Positions 38,842-48,029 of a stretch of 64,000 bases of DNA are shown here, piece by piece; position 1 is the first letter of the stretch, and each line of letters begins with the position of its first letter. The translations under genes and the position numbers were made by a program. Source of the DNA: Ruminococcus sp. AF46-10NS (GTDB lineage: Bacteria > Bacillota > Clostridia > Lachnospirales > Lachnospiraceae); NCBI RefSeq assembly GCF_003474435.1, contig NZ_QRNF01000018.1, forward strand, positions 1 to 64,000. The letters are read 5' to 3'. Below the pieces are notes generated by a model. That model saw only the letters and a program-made list of their open reading frames with translations. It had not been told where the DNA came from and did no database searches.

Positions 38842-40125
38842 ATGAGCGATTATAATTTAGAAACCAAATGTATCCATTCCGGCTACACTCCTTCCAAAGG
38901 TGAACCGTGTGCACTTCCAGTTTACCAGAGCACTACCTATAAGTATGATACAACAGATGAGATGGGACAGTTATTTGACCTGAAAGCAGATGGATATTTC
39001 TACACCCGTCTCCAGAATCCAACCAATGATGCAGTCGCTGCGAAGATTGCTGATCTGGAAGGCGGTGTTGCTGCGATCCTTACTTCTTCCGGACAGGCAG
39101 CTAACTTCTATGCAGTATTTAACATCTGTGAAGCAGGCGACCATGTTGTTGCAGCTTCCACAATTTACGGTGGAACGTTCAATCTTCTTGCTGTTACCTT
39201 TAAGAAGCTGGGAATTGACTGCACATTCGTTGATACAGATGCCAGCGAGGAAGAGATCGCAGCTGCATTTAAGCCGAATACAAAGGTTCTTTTTGCAGAG
39301 ACTATTGCCAACCCTGCTCTTGTTGTTCTTGATATTGAGAAATTTGCACGCGTTGCACATCAGAACGGCGTGCCGCTTATTGTGGACAACACTTTTGCCA
39401 CACCGGTAAACTGCCGCCCGTTCGAGTGGGGTGCTGATATCGTTACTCACTCTACCACCAAATATATGGACGGACATGCTGTTCAGGTTGGCGGTGCCAT
39501 TGTTGACAGCGGAAACTTTGACTGGGATGCTTATGGACATAAGTATCATGGTCTGACAGAGCCGGATGAATCCTACCACGGTGTAATATACACCAAACAG
39601 TTTGGTAAAAAAGCCTATATCACCAAGGCTACATCTCAGCTGATGCGTGATCTTGGCTCTATTCCGTCTCCAATGAACTGTTTTCTTCTGAATCTCGGAC
39701 TGGAGACACTTCCGCTCCGTATGGAACGCCACTGTTCCAATGCACAGAAGATCGCTGAGTACCTGAATGCCCACAAAAAAGTTTCTCACGTAAACTATGC
39801 CGGTCTTCCAGATGACAAATATCATGCACTGGCACAGAAATATATGAAAAACGGTCAAACCTGCGGTGTTATCTCCTTTGAGCTGACCGGCGGCCGTGAT
39901 GCAGCAGTCCGTTTTATGGACAGCCTGAAGCTTGCCACAATTGCTACCCATGTTGCCGCTTCTATTACCATGGTCCTTCATCCGGCCAGCCATACTCATC
40001 GTCAGATGAACGACGAACAGCTGGTTGAAGCAGGGGTTTCTCCTGGAATGATCCGTCTTTCCATTGGTATTGAAAATGCGGATGATATTATCAAAGATCT
40101 GGATCAGGCACTTGAGAACGCCTGA
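38842..40125 (+). CDS. metY: O-acetylhomoserine aminocarboxypropyltransferase (sulfhydrylase)
   Basis: A 427-residue Cys/Met-metabolism PLP enzyme that makes homocysteine from O-acetylhomoserine and sulfide. LETKCIHSGYTPSKGEPCALPVYQSTTYKY, TRLQNPTNDAVAAKIADLEGG and the PLP lysine in THSTTKYMDGH are diagnostic of the longer MetY subgroup. AAAGGA before the ATG at 38842 is preferred to the upstream ATG at 38818. It is monocistronic, with a hairpin at 40138-40168 after the stop. Confidence 0.93.
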   Translation: MSDYNLETKCIHSGYTPSKGEPCALPVYQSTTYKYDTTDEMGQLFDLKADGYFYTRLQNPTNDAVAAKIADLEGGVAAILTSSGQAANFYAVFNICEAGDHVVAASTIYGGTFNLLAVTFKKLGIDCTFVDTDASEEEIAAAFKPNTKVLFAETIANPALVVLDIEKFARVAHQNGVPLIVDNTFATPVNCRPFEWGADIVTHSTTKYMDGHAVQVGGAIVDSGNFDWDAYGHKYHGLTEPDESYHGVIYTKQFGKKAYITKATSQLMRDLGSIPSPMNCFLLNLGLETLPLRMERHCSNAQKIAEYLNAHKKVSHVNYAGLPDDKYHALAQKYMKNGQTCGVISFELTGGRDAAVRFMDSLKLATIATHVAASITMVLHPASHTHRQMNDEQLVEAGVSPGMIRLSIGIENADDIIKDLDQALENA

Positions 40126-40137
40126 TAAAACATATTC

Positions 40138-40168
40138 GGGGAAGTGTCCGTAATTGCGGATACTTCCC
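40138..40168 (+). terminator. Probable terminator of metY
   Basis: GGGAAGTGTCCG / CGGATACTTCCC (one mismatch) is followed by TGTTGTTT, 12 bases after the metY stop. Confidence 0.6.
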
Positions 40169-40198
40169 TGTTGTTTCCGATATAGGCTCTGTTTATTT

Positions 40199-40999
40199 TT
40201 ACTTTGTATTTGCTTTCATGTGTTCGATCACTTTTTTCCAGGTTGATGCTCCGCAAATACCATCTGCTGAAATTTTCACATTTTTCTGGAATGTTTTTAA
40301 TGAAGCTTCGGTTTTCGCACCAAAAGATCCATCAACAGTCACTCCTAACATAGCCTGCAGCATGGATACGGAAGTTCCTTTGCTTCCTTTCCTGATAACA
40401 GGGAGCTGTATGCTGATTTTTTCTGTAAGTACAGACGTTTTTGCTGCTGATCTTATTGTTTTCGGGTTCTTCTGTGTGTCTTTTTTCTGTCCTGTTTCTA
40501 TTTTTCCCATACTCTGCCCTGTCTTCATATATGCATCTGTTTTTTTCAAAAATTCCGACCACTTACCTTCATCCATTAATCTTCTGGGGCAATGTTTTCC
40601 AGAAGCATCGTAATGCCTTTTCAGCCTGTCAGTCTTCCATCCATACTGCTTCAGCAAAAGAGCCGCCAGCTGTTCTGTCTTGTCTACAGCTGTGTAATAA
40701 TCAGTTTCCGGATTCACACAGATCTCGATGCTGATAGAATTTCTGTTCGTGATGCCGTATTTTCCTTTTCCGTCACCTACAGCCCAGGCTCCGTCGCTGT
40801 GATCCAGAGTCTGATATATGGATTTAGAATCTACATAATAATGCACAGTACCGGCCAGATTACCATTTTTCATCGCTGTTGCATGGGCTTTGGCATCTGC
40901 CCCCTTACTCCAGTTATCCGTTTCGTGGATCACAATATATGCCGGCCTATTCTGGCCGATATAACAATTCTTTTTGCTGATCATTTTTATGATATTCAT
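40199..40999 (-). CDS. N-acetylmuramoyl-L-alanine amidase with peptidoglycan-binding domain (endolysin-like)
   Basis: About 266 residues from the ATG at 40999 (the frame continues to 41032 with no better ribosome site). The amidase_2 domain (about 15-150) has zinc ligands in YIVIHETDNW, GTVHYYVDS and KHCPRRLM. A basic linker leads to a PG_binding_1 domain (IRKGSKGTSVSMLQAMLGVTVDGSFGAKTEASLKTFQ). There is no signal peptide, and the holin-like gene ends six bases before the long frame begins. This is the layout of a phage lysis cassette, with no other phage genes nearby. Confidence 0.88.
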   Translation of the reverse strand: MNIIKMISKKNCYIGQNRPAYIVIHETDNWSKGADAKAHATAMKNGNLAGTVHYYVDSKSIYQTLDHSDGAWAVGDGKGKYGITNRNSISIEICVNPETDYYTAVDKTEQLAALLLKQYGWKTDRLKRHYDASGKHCPRRLMDEGKWSEFLKKTDAYMKTGQSMGKIETGQKKDTQKNPKTIRSAAKTSVLTEKISIQLPVIRKGSKGTSVSMLQAMLGVTVDGSFGAKTEASLKTFQKNVKISADGICGASTWKKVIEHMKANTK

Positions 41000-41038
41000 A
41001 TAATTCTCTTTTTTCATCTTTCTCTTTATCATATGCAG

Positions 41039-41332
41039 TTATTCATCTTTTTCTAACTGTTTGATCAGCTGATTTACATATGTAGAAAGTCCTGCTACCA
41101 GGATTCCCTGTGTTACAGATGTAAATACCGCCATGGCAATGTCCTGGCCACCAACACAGGAGCAGGTGGCAAATACATAAATCCCACATATAAGAATCCC
41201 TGCACTTCCCAGTATCAGCGGAATATATTTATCCTTCACAGTCTGGGCTTCCTTCAGTGCGATTCCCATAAAATACAAAGCAACTGCTGTAATCAGCAAT
41301 TCCGGTTTAATATAATTCACAAGTGCTTCCAT
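41039..41332 (-). CDS. Holin-like small membrane protein (Phage_holin_5_2 type)
   Basis: A 97-residue protein with a short amphipathic start (MEALVNYIKPELL) and three likely membrane segments: ITAVALYFMGIAL, IPLILGSAGILICGIYVFA and the segment around MAVFTSVTQGILVAGLS. It ends in a charged tail (KQLEKDE). The pattern fits clostridial phage holins. It is immediately upstream of the amidase, suggesting that it lets that enzyme reach the wall. Confidence 0.75.
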   Translation of the reverse strand: MEALVNYIKPELLITAVALYFMGIALKEAQTVKDKYIPLILGSAGILICGIYVFATCSCVGGQDIAMAVFTSVTQGILVAGLSTYVNQLIKQLEKDE

Positions 41333-41427
41333 AAATAACCTGCCACTGCAGCTTTATTTTATTTTATGAACTTTTCTGAAATTTGTTTCACAAATTCTTC
41401 AAAATCGCATCACGCTTTGCATAAAAA

Positions 41428-41459
41428 AAAGGCTGCAAACCCTAGAGTTTACAGCCTTT
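41428..41459 (-). terminator. Terminator of the GGGtGRT operon
   Basis: On the minus strand AAAGGCTGTAAAC and GTTTGCAGCCTTT form a hairpin followed by a run of T, 24 bases after the stop at 41484. Confidence 0.9.
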
Positions 41460-41483
41460 CCCAATATTTTTCGTTATCTGAAA

Positions 41484-42494
41484 TTAGAACTTACCAGCGT
41501 CAGCAGCTTCCTGTACGGAAACAGCTACAGCAACTGTCATACCAACCATCGGGTTGTTTCCAGCGCCGATGAGACCCATCATCTCTACGTGAGCTGGTAC
41601 GGAAGAAGATCCTGCGAACTGAGCGTCAGAATGCATACGTCCAAGTGTATCAGTCATACCGTAGGAAGCAGGACCTGCTGCCATGTTGTCCGGGTGAAGT
41701 GTACGTCCTGTACCACCGCCAGAAGCAACTGAGAAGTATTTTTTACCTTTCTCGTTGCACTCTTTTTTGTATGTTCCTGCTACCGGATGCTGGAAACGAG
41801 TCGGGTTTGTGGAGTTTCCTGTGATGGAAACGTCAACGCCCTCTTTCCACATGATAGCAACACCTTCCGGAACACTGTTTGCGCCGTAGCAGTTAACTTT
41901 TGCACGAAGTCCCTCTGAATAGGATTTACGGAATACTTCTTTAACCTCGTTCTTATATGGATCATACTCTGTCTCTACATATGTAAAGCCGTTGATACGG
42001 GAGATGATCTGAGCAGCGTCTTTACCAAGACCGTTCAGGATGACACGAAGAGGTTTTTTACGAACTTTGTTTGCTTTCTCAGCAATACCGATAGCACCCT
42101 CAGCTGCTGCGAAAGACTCATGTCCTGCAAGGAAGCAGAAGCAGTCTGTCTCTTCCTCAAGAAGCATTTTTCCAAGGTTTCCATGTCCAAGACCTACTTT
42201 ACGTGTGTCTGCAACGGATCCCGGAATACAGAATGCCTGAAGTCCCTCTCCGATAGCTGCTGCTGCATCAGCTGCTCTTCTGCAGCCTTTTTTGATTGCG
42301 ATTGCTGCACCTACTGTATAAGCCCAGCAAGCGTTCTCGAAGCAGATCGGCTGAATGCCTTTGATCTGATCGTAAACGTTCAGACCTGCGTCTTTAGTGA
42401 TTTTCTCAGCTTCTTCGATAGAAGCGATTCCATAGCTGTTTAAAACAGAATTGATCTTGTCAATTCGTCTCTCATATGATTCAAATAAAGCCAT
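41484..42494 (-). CDS. GGGtGRT protein (conserved, function unknown)
   Basis: A 336-residue cytoplasmic protein with the name-giving motif SGGGTGRTLHPDNMAAG (about 260-280). Also conserved are HGNLGKMLLEEETDCFCFLAGHESFAAAEGAIG and PAHVEMMGLIGAGNNPMVGMTVAVAVS. No enzyme family is recognised. In many anaerobic Firmicutes it sits beside the NifU-like scaffold, as here (39-base gap, same operon), which suggests a joint role around iron-sulfur or sulfur chemistry. That link is inference from context only. Confidence 0.85.
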   Translation of the reverse strand: MALFESYERRIDKINSVLNSYGIASIEEAEKITKDAGLNVYDQIKGIQPICFENACWAYTVGAAIAIKKGCRRAADAAAAIGEGLQAFCIPGSVADTRKVGLGHGNLGKMLLEEETDCFCFLAGHESFAAAEGAIGIAEKANKVRKKPLRVILNGLGKDAAQIISRINGFTYVETEYDPYKNEVKEVFRKSYSEGLRAKVNCYGANSVPEGVAIMWKEGVDVSITGNSTNPTRFQHPVAGTYKKECNEKGKKYFSVASGGGTGRTLHPDNMAAGPASYGMTDTLGRMHSDAQFAGSSSVPAHVEMMGLIGAGNNPMVGMTVAVAVSVQEAADAGKF

Positions 42495-42533
42495 TTCCTG
42501 TAACCTCCTGATTTTTTTACCTTACGAATGTAA

Positions 42534-43226
42534 TTACTCTTTTCTTGGGTCGATGATCTTAACAGCATCTGCAACACGGCCGTACTGACCTTTTGCTTTC
42601 TCCCATGCTGTGTTCGGGTCATCACCTTTCTTAATGAAGTCAGTCATTTTTCCAAGGCTTACGAACTGATATCCGATGATCTCATCGTCCTCATCAAGAG
42701 CGATACCTGTAACATAACCCTCAGCCATCTCAAGGTAACGAGGTCCTTTTTTCAGAGTTCCATACATTGTACCAACCTGAGAACGAAGTCCTTTTCCAAG
42801 ATCCTCAAGACCAGCACCTACTGCAAGTCCGTCCTCGGAGAATGCAGACTGGGAACGTCCGTATACGATCTGAAGGAAAAGCTCTCTCATAGCTGTATTG
42901 ATTGCATCACATACAAGGTCTGTGTTCAGTGCCTCCATTACAGTAAGTCCTGGAAGAATCTCTGCTGCCATAGCTGCTGAATGAGTCATTCCTGAACATC
43001 CGATTGTCTCAACAAGTGCCTCCTGAATGATTCCTTCTTTTACGTTAAGGGACAGCTTACAGGCACCCTGCTGCGGAGCACACCAGCCTACACCGTGTGT
43101 AAATCCGGAGATATCCTTTACTTCTTTTGCCTGAACCCATTTTGCTTCTTCCGGGATCGGAGCGGCACCATGATGTACGCCCTGTGCCACTGGACACATT
43201 TCTTCTACTTCGCGTGAATAAATCAT
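42534..43226 (-). CDS. NifU/IscU-like iron-sulfur scaffold family protein
   Basis: A 230-residue protein in the IscU/NifU N-terminal family. Conserved cysteines lie in EMCPVAQG, GVGWCAPQQGACKL and ETIGCSGMTHSAAMAAEIL. The C-terminal half (about 130-230) is an extension absent from IscU. It is the first gene of the pair with the GGGtGRT protein. No cysteine desulfurase is adjacent, so cluster assembly on it is unproven. Confidence 0.82.
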   Translation of the reverse strand: MIYSREVEEMCPVAQGVHHGAAPIPEEAKWVQAKEVKDISGFTHGVGWCAPQQGACKLSLNVKEGIIQEALVETIGCSGMTHSAAMAAEILPGLTVMEALNTDLVCDAINTAMRELFLQIVYGRSQSAFSEDGLAVGAGLEDLGKGLRSQVGTMYGTLKKGPRYLEMAEGYVTGIALDEDDEIIGYQFVSLGKMTDFIKKGDDPNTAWEKAKGQYGRVADAVKIIDPRKE

Positions 43227-43256
43227 TTTAAAACTCCTTTCAAGTATAGATTGACC

Positions 43257-43289
43257 GATGTTATTGAGAAAAAAAGTTCGATAACATCC
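43257..43289 (-). promoter_or_regulatory. Leader hairpin before the NifU-like gene
   Basis: GATGTTAT ... ATAACATC, an 8-bp inverted repeat with a 17-base T-rich loop, 31 bases before the ATG. It could be an operator or an RNA stem-loop. Confidence 0.4.
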
Positions 43290-43473
43290 TATGGGTATTT
43301 TCTCACAAAACCTTTGTTTCGTCCAGTCATATTTGATAATTTTTTGCCATAAAAAGTATATTATTGGAAGTTATCTCTTCGGGTATTATATACCTAACTG
43401 TCAAATATTTCTGGCAACTGTTCTATATCTGTGATAATATATTAGCAAGTCTGACCTTGGAGGTGTATTTTTT

Positions 43474-44211
43474 ATGAATGTGTCAGCAGAATCTGTTTTT
43501 CCAGAAAAATACCGGATTCTCAGCGGAAGCACGCTGAAAGTGATCGCTGTTGTTACTATGCTGATCGATCATATTGGCGCAATTCTTTTAAGTATGTATC
43601 AACCTGCTCTTAAAACTCTTTTTACACTTTTCGGAAGAGAATACAGTGTGTATCTGATTTTTCGTGATATCGGACGGGTGGCATTTCCAATCTTCTGTTT
43701 TCTCCTTCTGGAGGGATTTCTGCATACCCATGACCGTTTCCGGTATGGCATGAATCTTTTTATTTTTTCACTGATTTCTGAAATCCCGTGGAACCTGATG
43801 TTCACCAACACTCTGCGTTATGAAAAACAGAATGTGTTTTTCACTCTTTTCCTTGGGTATCTGGCATTTTGTGCAATCGAACATTTTCAGGATGAACAAA
43901 CAATGCAGCTTTTCTGTATCCTGGGACTGCTTGCTGTTTCTATTTTTCTGAAAGCAGATTACGGATGGCGGGGATATATTTTTCTGCTGATCATGTATTA
44001 TATGCGAAACGATAAACCGGGACAGACAATCCTGGGAAGCTGCTGGCTCTATTATGAATGGAGGGCCTGTTTCGCCTTTCTGTCCATTAACATGTACAAT
44101 GGAGAAAGAGGATTTATCCGCGGAAAAGCGGCGAAATACTTCTTCTACTGGTTTTATCCGGTCCATATTATAGGACTGGTGGTGATCAGGCGGATTTTGT
44201 TTTTGTCATAG
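43474..44211 (+). CDS. TraX-family membrane protein
   Basis: A 245-residue integral membrane protein with about eight hydrophobic segments. The TraX family pattern LSGSTLKVIAVVTMLIDHIGAI, then DIGRVAFPIFCFLLLEGFLHT, RYGMNLFIFSLISEIPWN and FYWFYPVHIIGLVVIR is clear. In F pilin biology TraX N-acetylates pilin, but free-standing chromosomal copies in Firmicutes have no known substrate. The gene has TTGGAGGTG before its start and is divergent from the NifU-like gene. Confidence 0.88.
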   Translation: MNVSAESVFPEKYRILSGSTLKVIAVVTMLIDHIGAILLSMYQPALKTLFTLFGREYSVYLIFRDIGRVAFPIFCFLLLEGFLHTHDRFRYGMNLFIFSLISEIPWNLMFTNTLRYEKQNVFFTLFLGYLAFCAIEHFQDEQTMQLFCILGLLAVSIFLKADYGWRGYIFLLIMYYMRNDKPGQTILGSCWLYYEWRACFAFLSINMYNGERGFIRGKAAKYFFYWFYPVHIIGLVVIRRILFLS

Positions 44212-44314
44212 TGTTAATTTCTTTTCAGGGGAATTTTTGTTCTTGACAGAATGGGAATGGGGCCTTTTTCCAGGGAGACACTATGCCGATAGAATTTAAA
44301 CTGAACAAAAAAAC

Positions 44315-44331
44315 GGCCCGCTTTGCGGGCC
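44315..44331 (-). terminator. Terminator of the topB-hexapeptide protein operon
   Basis: GGCCCGC-AAA-GCGGGCC followed by GTTTTTTT on the minus strand, 49 bases after the stop at 44380. Confidence 0.9.
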
Positions 44332-44379
44332 TGTTCTCTGTTTACGAATCACTTCAGTAAAAAAGAAATCTTCTTTTAC

Positions 44380-45048
44380 TTACTTTTTCTTAATAATCTC
44401 TTTGGTATTCTTATAAATAGAATCTGCCGGAACGCATCCTCTTACCGGTGACAGGGGATAGATATTGGAATTTCTTCCGATCACAGTTCCTGGATTGAGT
44501 ACAGAACCGCAGCCAACCTCAACATGATCTCCAAGCATTGCTCCGAACTTTTTAAGTCCGGTCTCGATCTTCTCATCTCCGTCTTTCACAACAACAAGTT
44601 TCTTGTCGGATTTTACGTTAGAACAGATTGATCCGGCTCCCATATGGGACTTGTATCCAAGTACTGCATCTCCAACATAGTTGTAATGCGGAACCTGTAC
44701 CTTATTAAACAGTACTGCATTCTTAAGCTCAGTGGAATTACCAACTACTGCGCCCTCGCCAACAATGGCCTTGCCGCGGATAAACGCACAGTGGCGCACC
44801 TCAGCGTCTTTACCGATGATCGCCGGACCTGTGATGCTTGCTGTCGGTGCAACAGCAGCTGATTTTGCGATCCAGATATTCTCGCCTTTTTCCTCATACT
44901 CAGCCGGATCAAGAGTTTTTCCCAGTTTAATGATAAAATCTCCGATCTCCGGAAGAACTTCCCACGGATAGGTCTTTCCCTCAAAAAGCTCTGCAGCGAT
45001 GGTCTCGCCCAGATCCAGCATATTGCTGATGGTAAAATCTTTCATCAT
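44380..45048 (-). CDS. Left-handed beta-helix (hexapeptide) acyltransferase/nucleotidyltransferase-like protein
   Basis: A 222-residue protein. After an N-terminal helical part (FEGKTYPWEVLPEIGDFIIKLGKTLD), residues 55-200 form hexapeptide repeats (APTASITGPAIIGKDAEVRHCAFIRGKAIVGEGAVVG, HYNYVGDAVLGYKSHMGAGS) closely resembling the C-terminal half of GlmU. No nucleotidyltransferase domain is present. It may be a sugar-nucleotide or amino-sugar acetyltransferase. The ATG overlaps the topB stop (ATGA), with GGGAGG before it. Confidence 0.8.
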   Translation of the reverse strand: MMKDFTISNMLDLGETIAAELFEGKTYPWEVLPEIGDFIIKLGKTLDPAEYEEKGENIWIAKSAAVAPTASITGPAIIGKDAEVRHCAFIRGKAIVGEGAVVGNSTELKNAVLFNKVQVPHYNYVGDAVLGYKSHMGAGSICSNVKSDKKLVVVKDGDEKIETGLKKFGAMLGDHVEVGCGSVLNPGTVIGRNSNIYPLSPVRGCVPADSIYKNTKEIIKKK

Positions 45049-47091
45049 GATTTTTTTCCTCCCTGTCCGGAAGCCCGCTCCTGCTTCCTGTAATTTACAG
45101 CGGCCGCATCAAAAAACTGCCGCAGGTTATACTGATAATTGCTGGCCTCCACCTGCCGGGTCCTTACCCGCACAAAATGTTCCAGCTTGTCCATATATTC
45201 CTGTTCCGTAATACTGCCCTCTGCCACATAGGTAAGGCCTTTTTCCCAGCTTGCCGTAAGCTCCGGGTTCAGAAGCTGCCGGATAGAGCAGTTTACCACA
45301 TCAAAGATCATTTCACCAAGAAGCGTTGGAGTGATCACCTGGGTCTTTTTATTCAGTGCCAGATATTTGATGTTAAAAAGCTTCTTCAGGATCTCGGCAC
45401 GGGTAGCACTGGTGCCGATCCCGCTTCCCTTAATCTGGGCTCGAAGCTCCTCATCCTCGATCAGCTGTCCTGCATTTTCCATGGCAAGGATCATGGAACC
45501 GGAATTGTATCGTTTGGGCGGTGAAGTCTCACCCTCTTGATACTCAAACCGTTCACAGGAAGTATATCACCCTTTTTCAGCTTCTGCAACGCCTCCAGGA
45601 GTACAGTATCACAGGAAACCTCGTCTTCCTCTCCATTTCTGTTTTTCTCACTGTCTGAAGCCCTTTTCCGCGAAAAAGAATTAGTGGCGATCTTCAGATA
45701 GCCTTCTTCTTTGAGAACCTTAAAGGATGAAAAGAATGCCTCGCCGTCCAGCTTCGTCACAAGACTCACCTTCTGATAAACGGCCGGCGGATAAAAAATA
45801 CACAAAAATCTCCGTACAATAGTCTCGTACACACGCTGTGCAGTAAGAGACACGCTTCCAAGCGCGTTCAATCCCTGACCGGTAGGAATGATCGCGTAAT
45901 GGTCTGTGATCTGCTTGTCATTCACATATCTGGTTTTTGCAATGCTTTTCCAGGATTCCATCCCCAAAACCTCTGCTGCCGCAGCACCGGCCTGCTGATA
46001 ATTTCGAAGACCGGAAATATTCTTGTATATCTCCTTGGCCACTGCCGTGGAAAGAACTCTTGCATCCGTTCTCGGATAAGTCACCAGCTTTTTCTCATAA
46101 AGCTCCTGTACGATCCGGAGTGTCTCGTCCGGACTGATCTTAAACAGCTTTGAGCACACATTCTGAAGCTCTGCCAGGTTAAAAAGAAGCGGCGGATTTT
46201 TGTTTTCTTTTTTTCGTTCCACCTTTTCCACAATACAGGAAAGGGGCTGGTTCACCATCAGCTGATCGATCAGCATCTGTGCATGCTCTTTTTTCCTGAA
46301 GCCGTTTTCTTTATAAAGATACGGAGACTGGAAATACCGGCTGCCTTCCACAGCTCTCCATTCACCGTCAAAATTTTCGCCTGCAAGTCCAATGCTGCCA
46401 AGGACACGGTAAAACGGTGTCTTCACAAAGACACGGATCTCCCGTTCTCTCCGCACCACCATGCCAAGAACACAGGTCATCACACGCCCAACTGCAATGG
46501 CCTGATATTTGGAATGGAGATAATTGGTGACACTGCTTCCGTAGCGCAAGGTCAGAACTCTGGAAAAATTGATTCCCATAAGATAATCTTCCTTTGCGCG
46601 GAGATACGCAGATGCTGCCAGATTATCATACTCCGAGATATCCTTCGCTTCACGGATCCCTCTTAAGATTTCTTCCTCTGTCTGGGAATCGATCCACACA
46701 CGTTTCTGGACTTTCCCCTTTACTCCTGCCATCTGGGCTACCAGACGGTAGATATATTCACCCTCACGTCCGGAGTCGGTACACACATAAATGGTATCCA
46801 CATCCGGCCGGTTCAGCAGTCCTTTTACGATCTCGAACTGCTTTTTGACCCGGGGATCACTTCATATTTAAATTCGCGCGGCAAAAAAGGCAGGGTATCA
46901 AAACTCCACCTTTTAAACTTGATATCATATTTTTCGGGATAGCTCATGGTAACCAGGTGTCCTACACACCAGGTTACCACAGAATCATCAGATTCCAGAT
47001 ATCCGTCTTTTCTCTGACCGTTGATCTTCAAAGCCTTCGCAAATTCCTGTGCCACGCTGGGCTTCTCCGCTATGTATAAAGCCTTTGCCAT
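45045..47091 (-). CDS. topB: DNA topoisomerase III (two -1 frameshifts)
   Basis: Three frames join into about 682 residues. The TOPRIM domain starts MAKALYIAEKPSVAQEFAKAL. One base restored in the G-run at 46852-46855 (plus strand) gives EVIPRVKKQFEIVKGLLNRPDVDTIYVCTDSGREGEYIY. The active-site Tyr is in LVTYPRTDARVLS. One base restored beside 45536 gives LSIKEGETSPPKRYNSGSMI, followed by NAGQLIEDEELRAQIKGSGIGTSATRAEIL. It relaxes or decatenates DNA and lacks the zinc-finger tail of TopA. It begins one base after the stop of the formate-channel gene. Confidence 0.9.
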
Positions 47092-47092
47092 A

Positions 47093-47848
47093 CTATTTAT
47101 CTGCACTCATCTTTCTAAGCGGCCATGCCAGAAGCACAGCTCCGCCAACTATATTTCCCAGTGTTACGATCACCATGCTTTTAAGCATAGCGCCGACAGA
47201 CAATCCTGGCACCATACAGAATGCAACTGTAAAAATACCCATATTTGCAATACAATGCTCAAATCCGCTGACAACGAAACCTGAAATACAGATCACGATC
47301 ATCAGGAACTTGCCTGACTCACTCTTCAGCTTAATGCCGCAGAGAACAGCAAGACAGACGAAGAAATTACAAAGTACCGCCCGGAAAAACATCTGTCCTG
47401 CCGGAATACTCAGTTTTCCGTTTATAAATCCGGCAAAATAATCTGCTGTACCGGACGCTCCGGCACCTGCAAAGATCAGCGCCAGGATCAGGCATCCCAC
47501 AAAATTGCCGATATAACTGATTCCCCAGACCTTTCCTACGTCTTTCCATGATACGCTCTTGTCATACGCACCAAAAGCCATTACCAGATTGTTACCGGTA
47601 AAAAGCTCTCCACCTACCATCACGATCAGAAGTACCGCGATGGAAAACACGATAGCTCCAAGGAATTTCCCCCATTCCGGGAATGTCTTGGAAAATACAT
47701 TTCCAACAACGTTACTGTAGATCATCGCCACATCAATAAAAAATCCGGCCATGATCGCCCGCATAAAGTATTTTCCGAAATTGCTGTTCAGTAAGTTTAT
47801 CTTACCCTTCGCAGCGGTTGACAGTTTCTCTACATCCTCCCTGTTCAT
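47093..47848 (-). CDS. Formate/nitrite transporter family channel
   Basis: About 251 residues and six membrane helices with FNT family landmarks: GKYFMRAIMAGFFIDVAM, GGELFTGNNLVMAFG, SYIGNFVGCLILAL and GFEHCIANMG (pore His). Substrates in the family are formate, nitrite or hydrosulfide; for a fermenting anaerobe formate is the likeliest (inference). GGAGG nine bases before the ATG at 47848 fixes the start. The promoter at 47941-47969 overlaps a Rex-like palindrome. Confidence 0.92.
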   Translation of the reverse strand: MNREDVEKLSTAAKGKINLLNSNFGKYFMRAIMAGFFIDVAMIYSNVVGNVFSKTFPEWGKFLGAIVFSIAVLLIVMVGGELFTGNNLVMAFGAYDKSVSWKDVGKVWGISYIGNFVGCLILALIFAGAGASGTADYFAGFINGKLSIPAGQMFFRAVLCNFFVCLAVLCGIKLKSESGKFLMIVICISGFVVSGFEHCIANMGIFTVAFCMVPGLSVGAMLKSMVIVTLGNIVGGAVLLAWPLRKMSADK

Positions 47849-47871
47849 AAATAGCACCTCCACATATTTTT

Positions 47872-47927
47872 AGCAAGCGTGGCACTTTGTTGCTGCTTCT
47901 TTGTTCACAGCAACACGCTTTCCGGAA
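47872..47927 (-). promoter_or_regulatory. Leader stem-loop of the formate channel gene
   Basis: On the minus strand AAGCGTG-TTGCTG and CAGCAA ... CACGCTT form a long hairpin with an internal bulge in the 5' untranslated region, directly before the ribosome site. Its function is unknown. Confidence 0.45.
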
Positions 47928-47940
47928 ATCTGCTTGTTAT

Positions 47941-47969
47941 ATTGTAACACTTTACTAATTATTTAACAA
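47941..47969 (-). promoter_or_regulatory. Promoter of the formate channel gene with Rex-like site
   Basis: TTGTTA (47964-47969), a 17-bp spacer and TACAAT (47941-47946) on the minus strand. TTGTTAAATAATTAGTAA (47952-47969) resembles the Rex palindrome TTGTTAAnnnnTTAACAA with mismatches in the second half. Confidence 0.6.
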
Positions 47970-48029
47970 TAAAAATGCGAAAATTTTCAAAAATTTCCGT
48001 TTTGTTACATACAACAAACAATATCCGTT

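Noticed and set aside
40199..41332. Prophage
   Set aside because: Only a holin-like and an amidase gene are present; no integrase, structural or packaging genes flank them.
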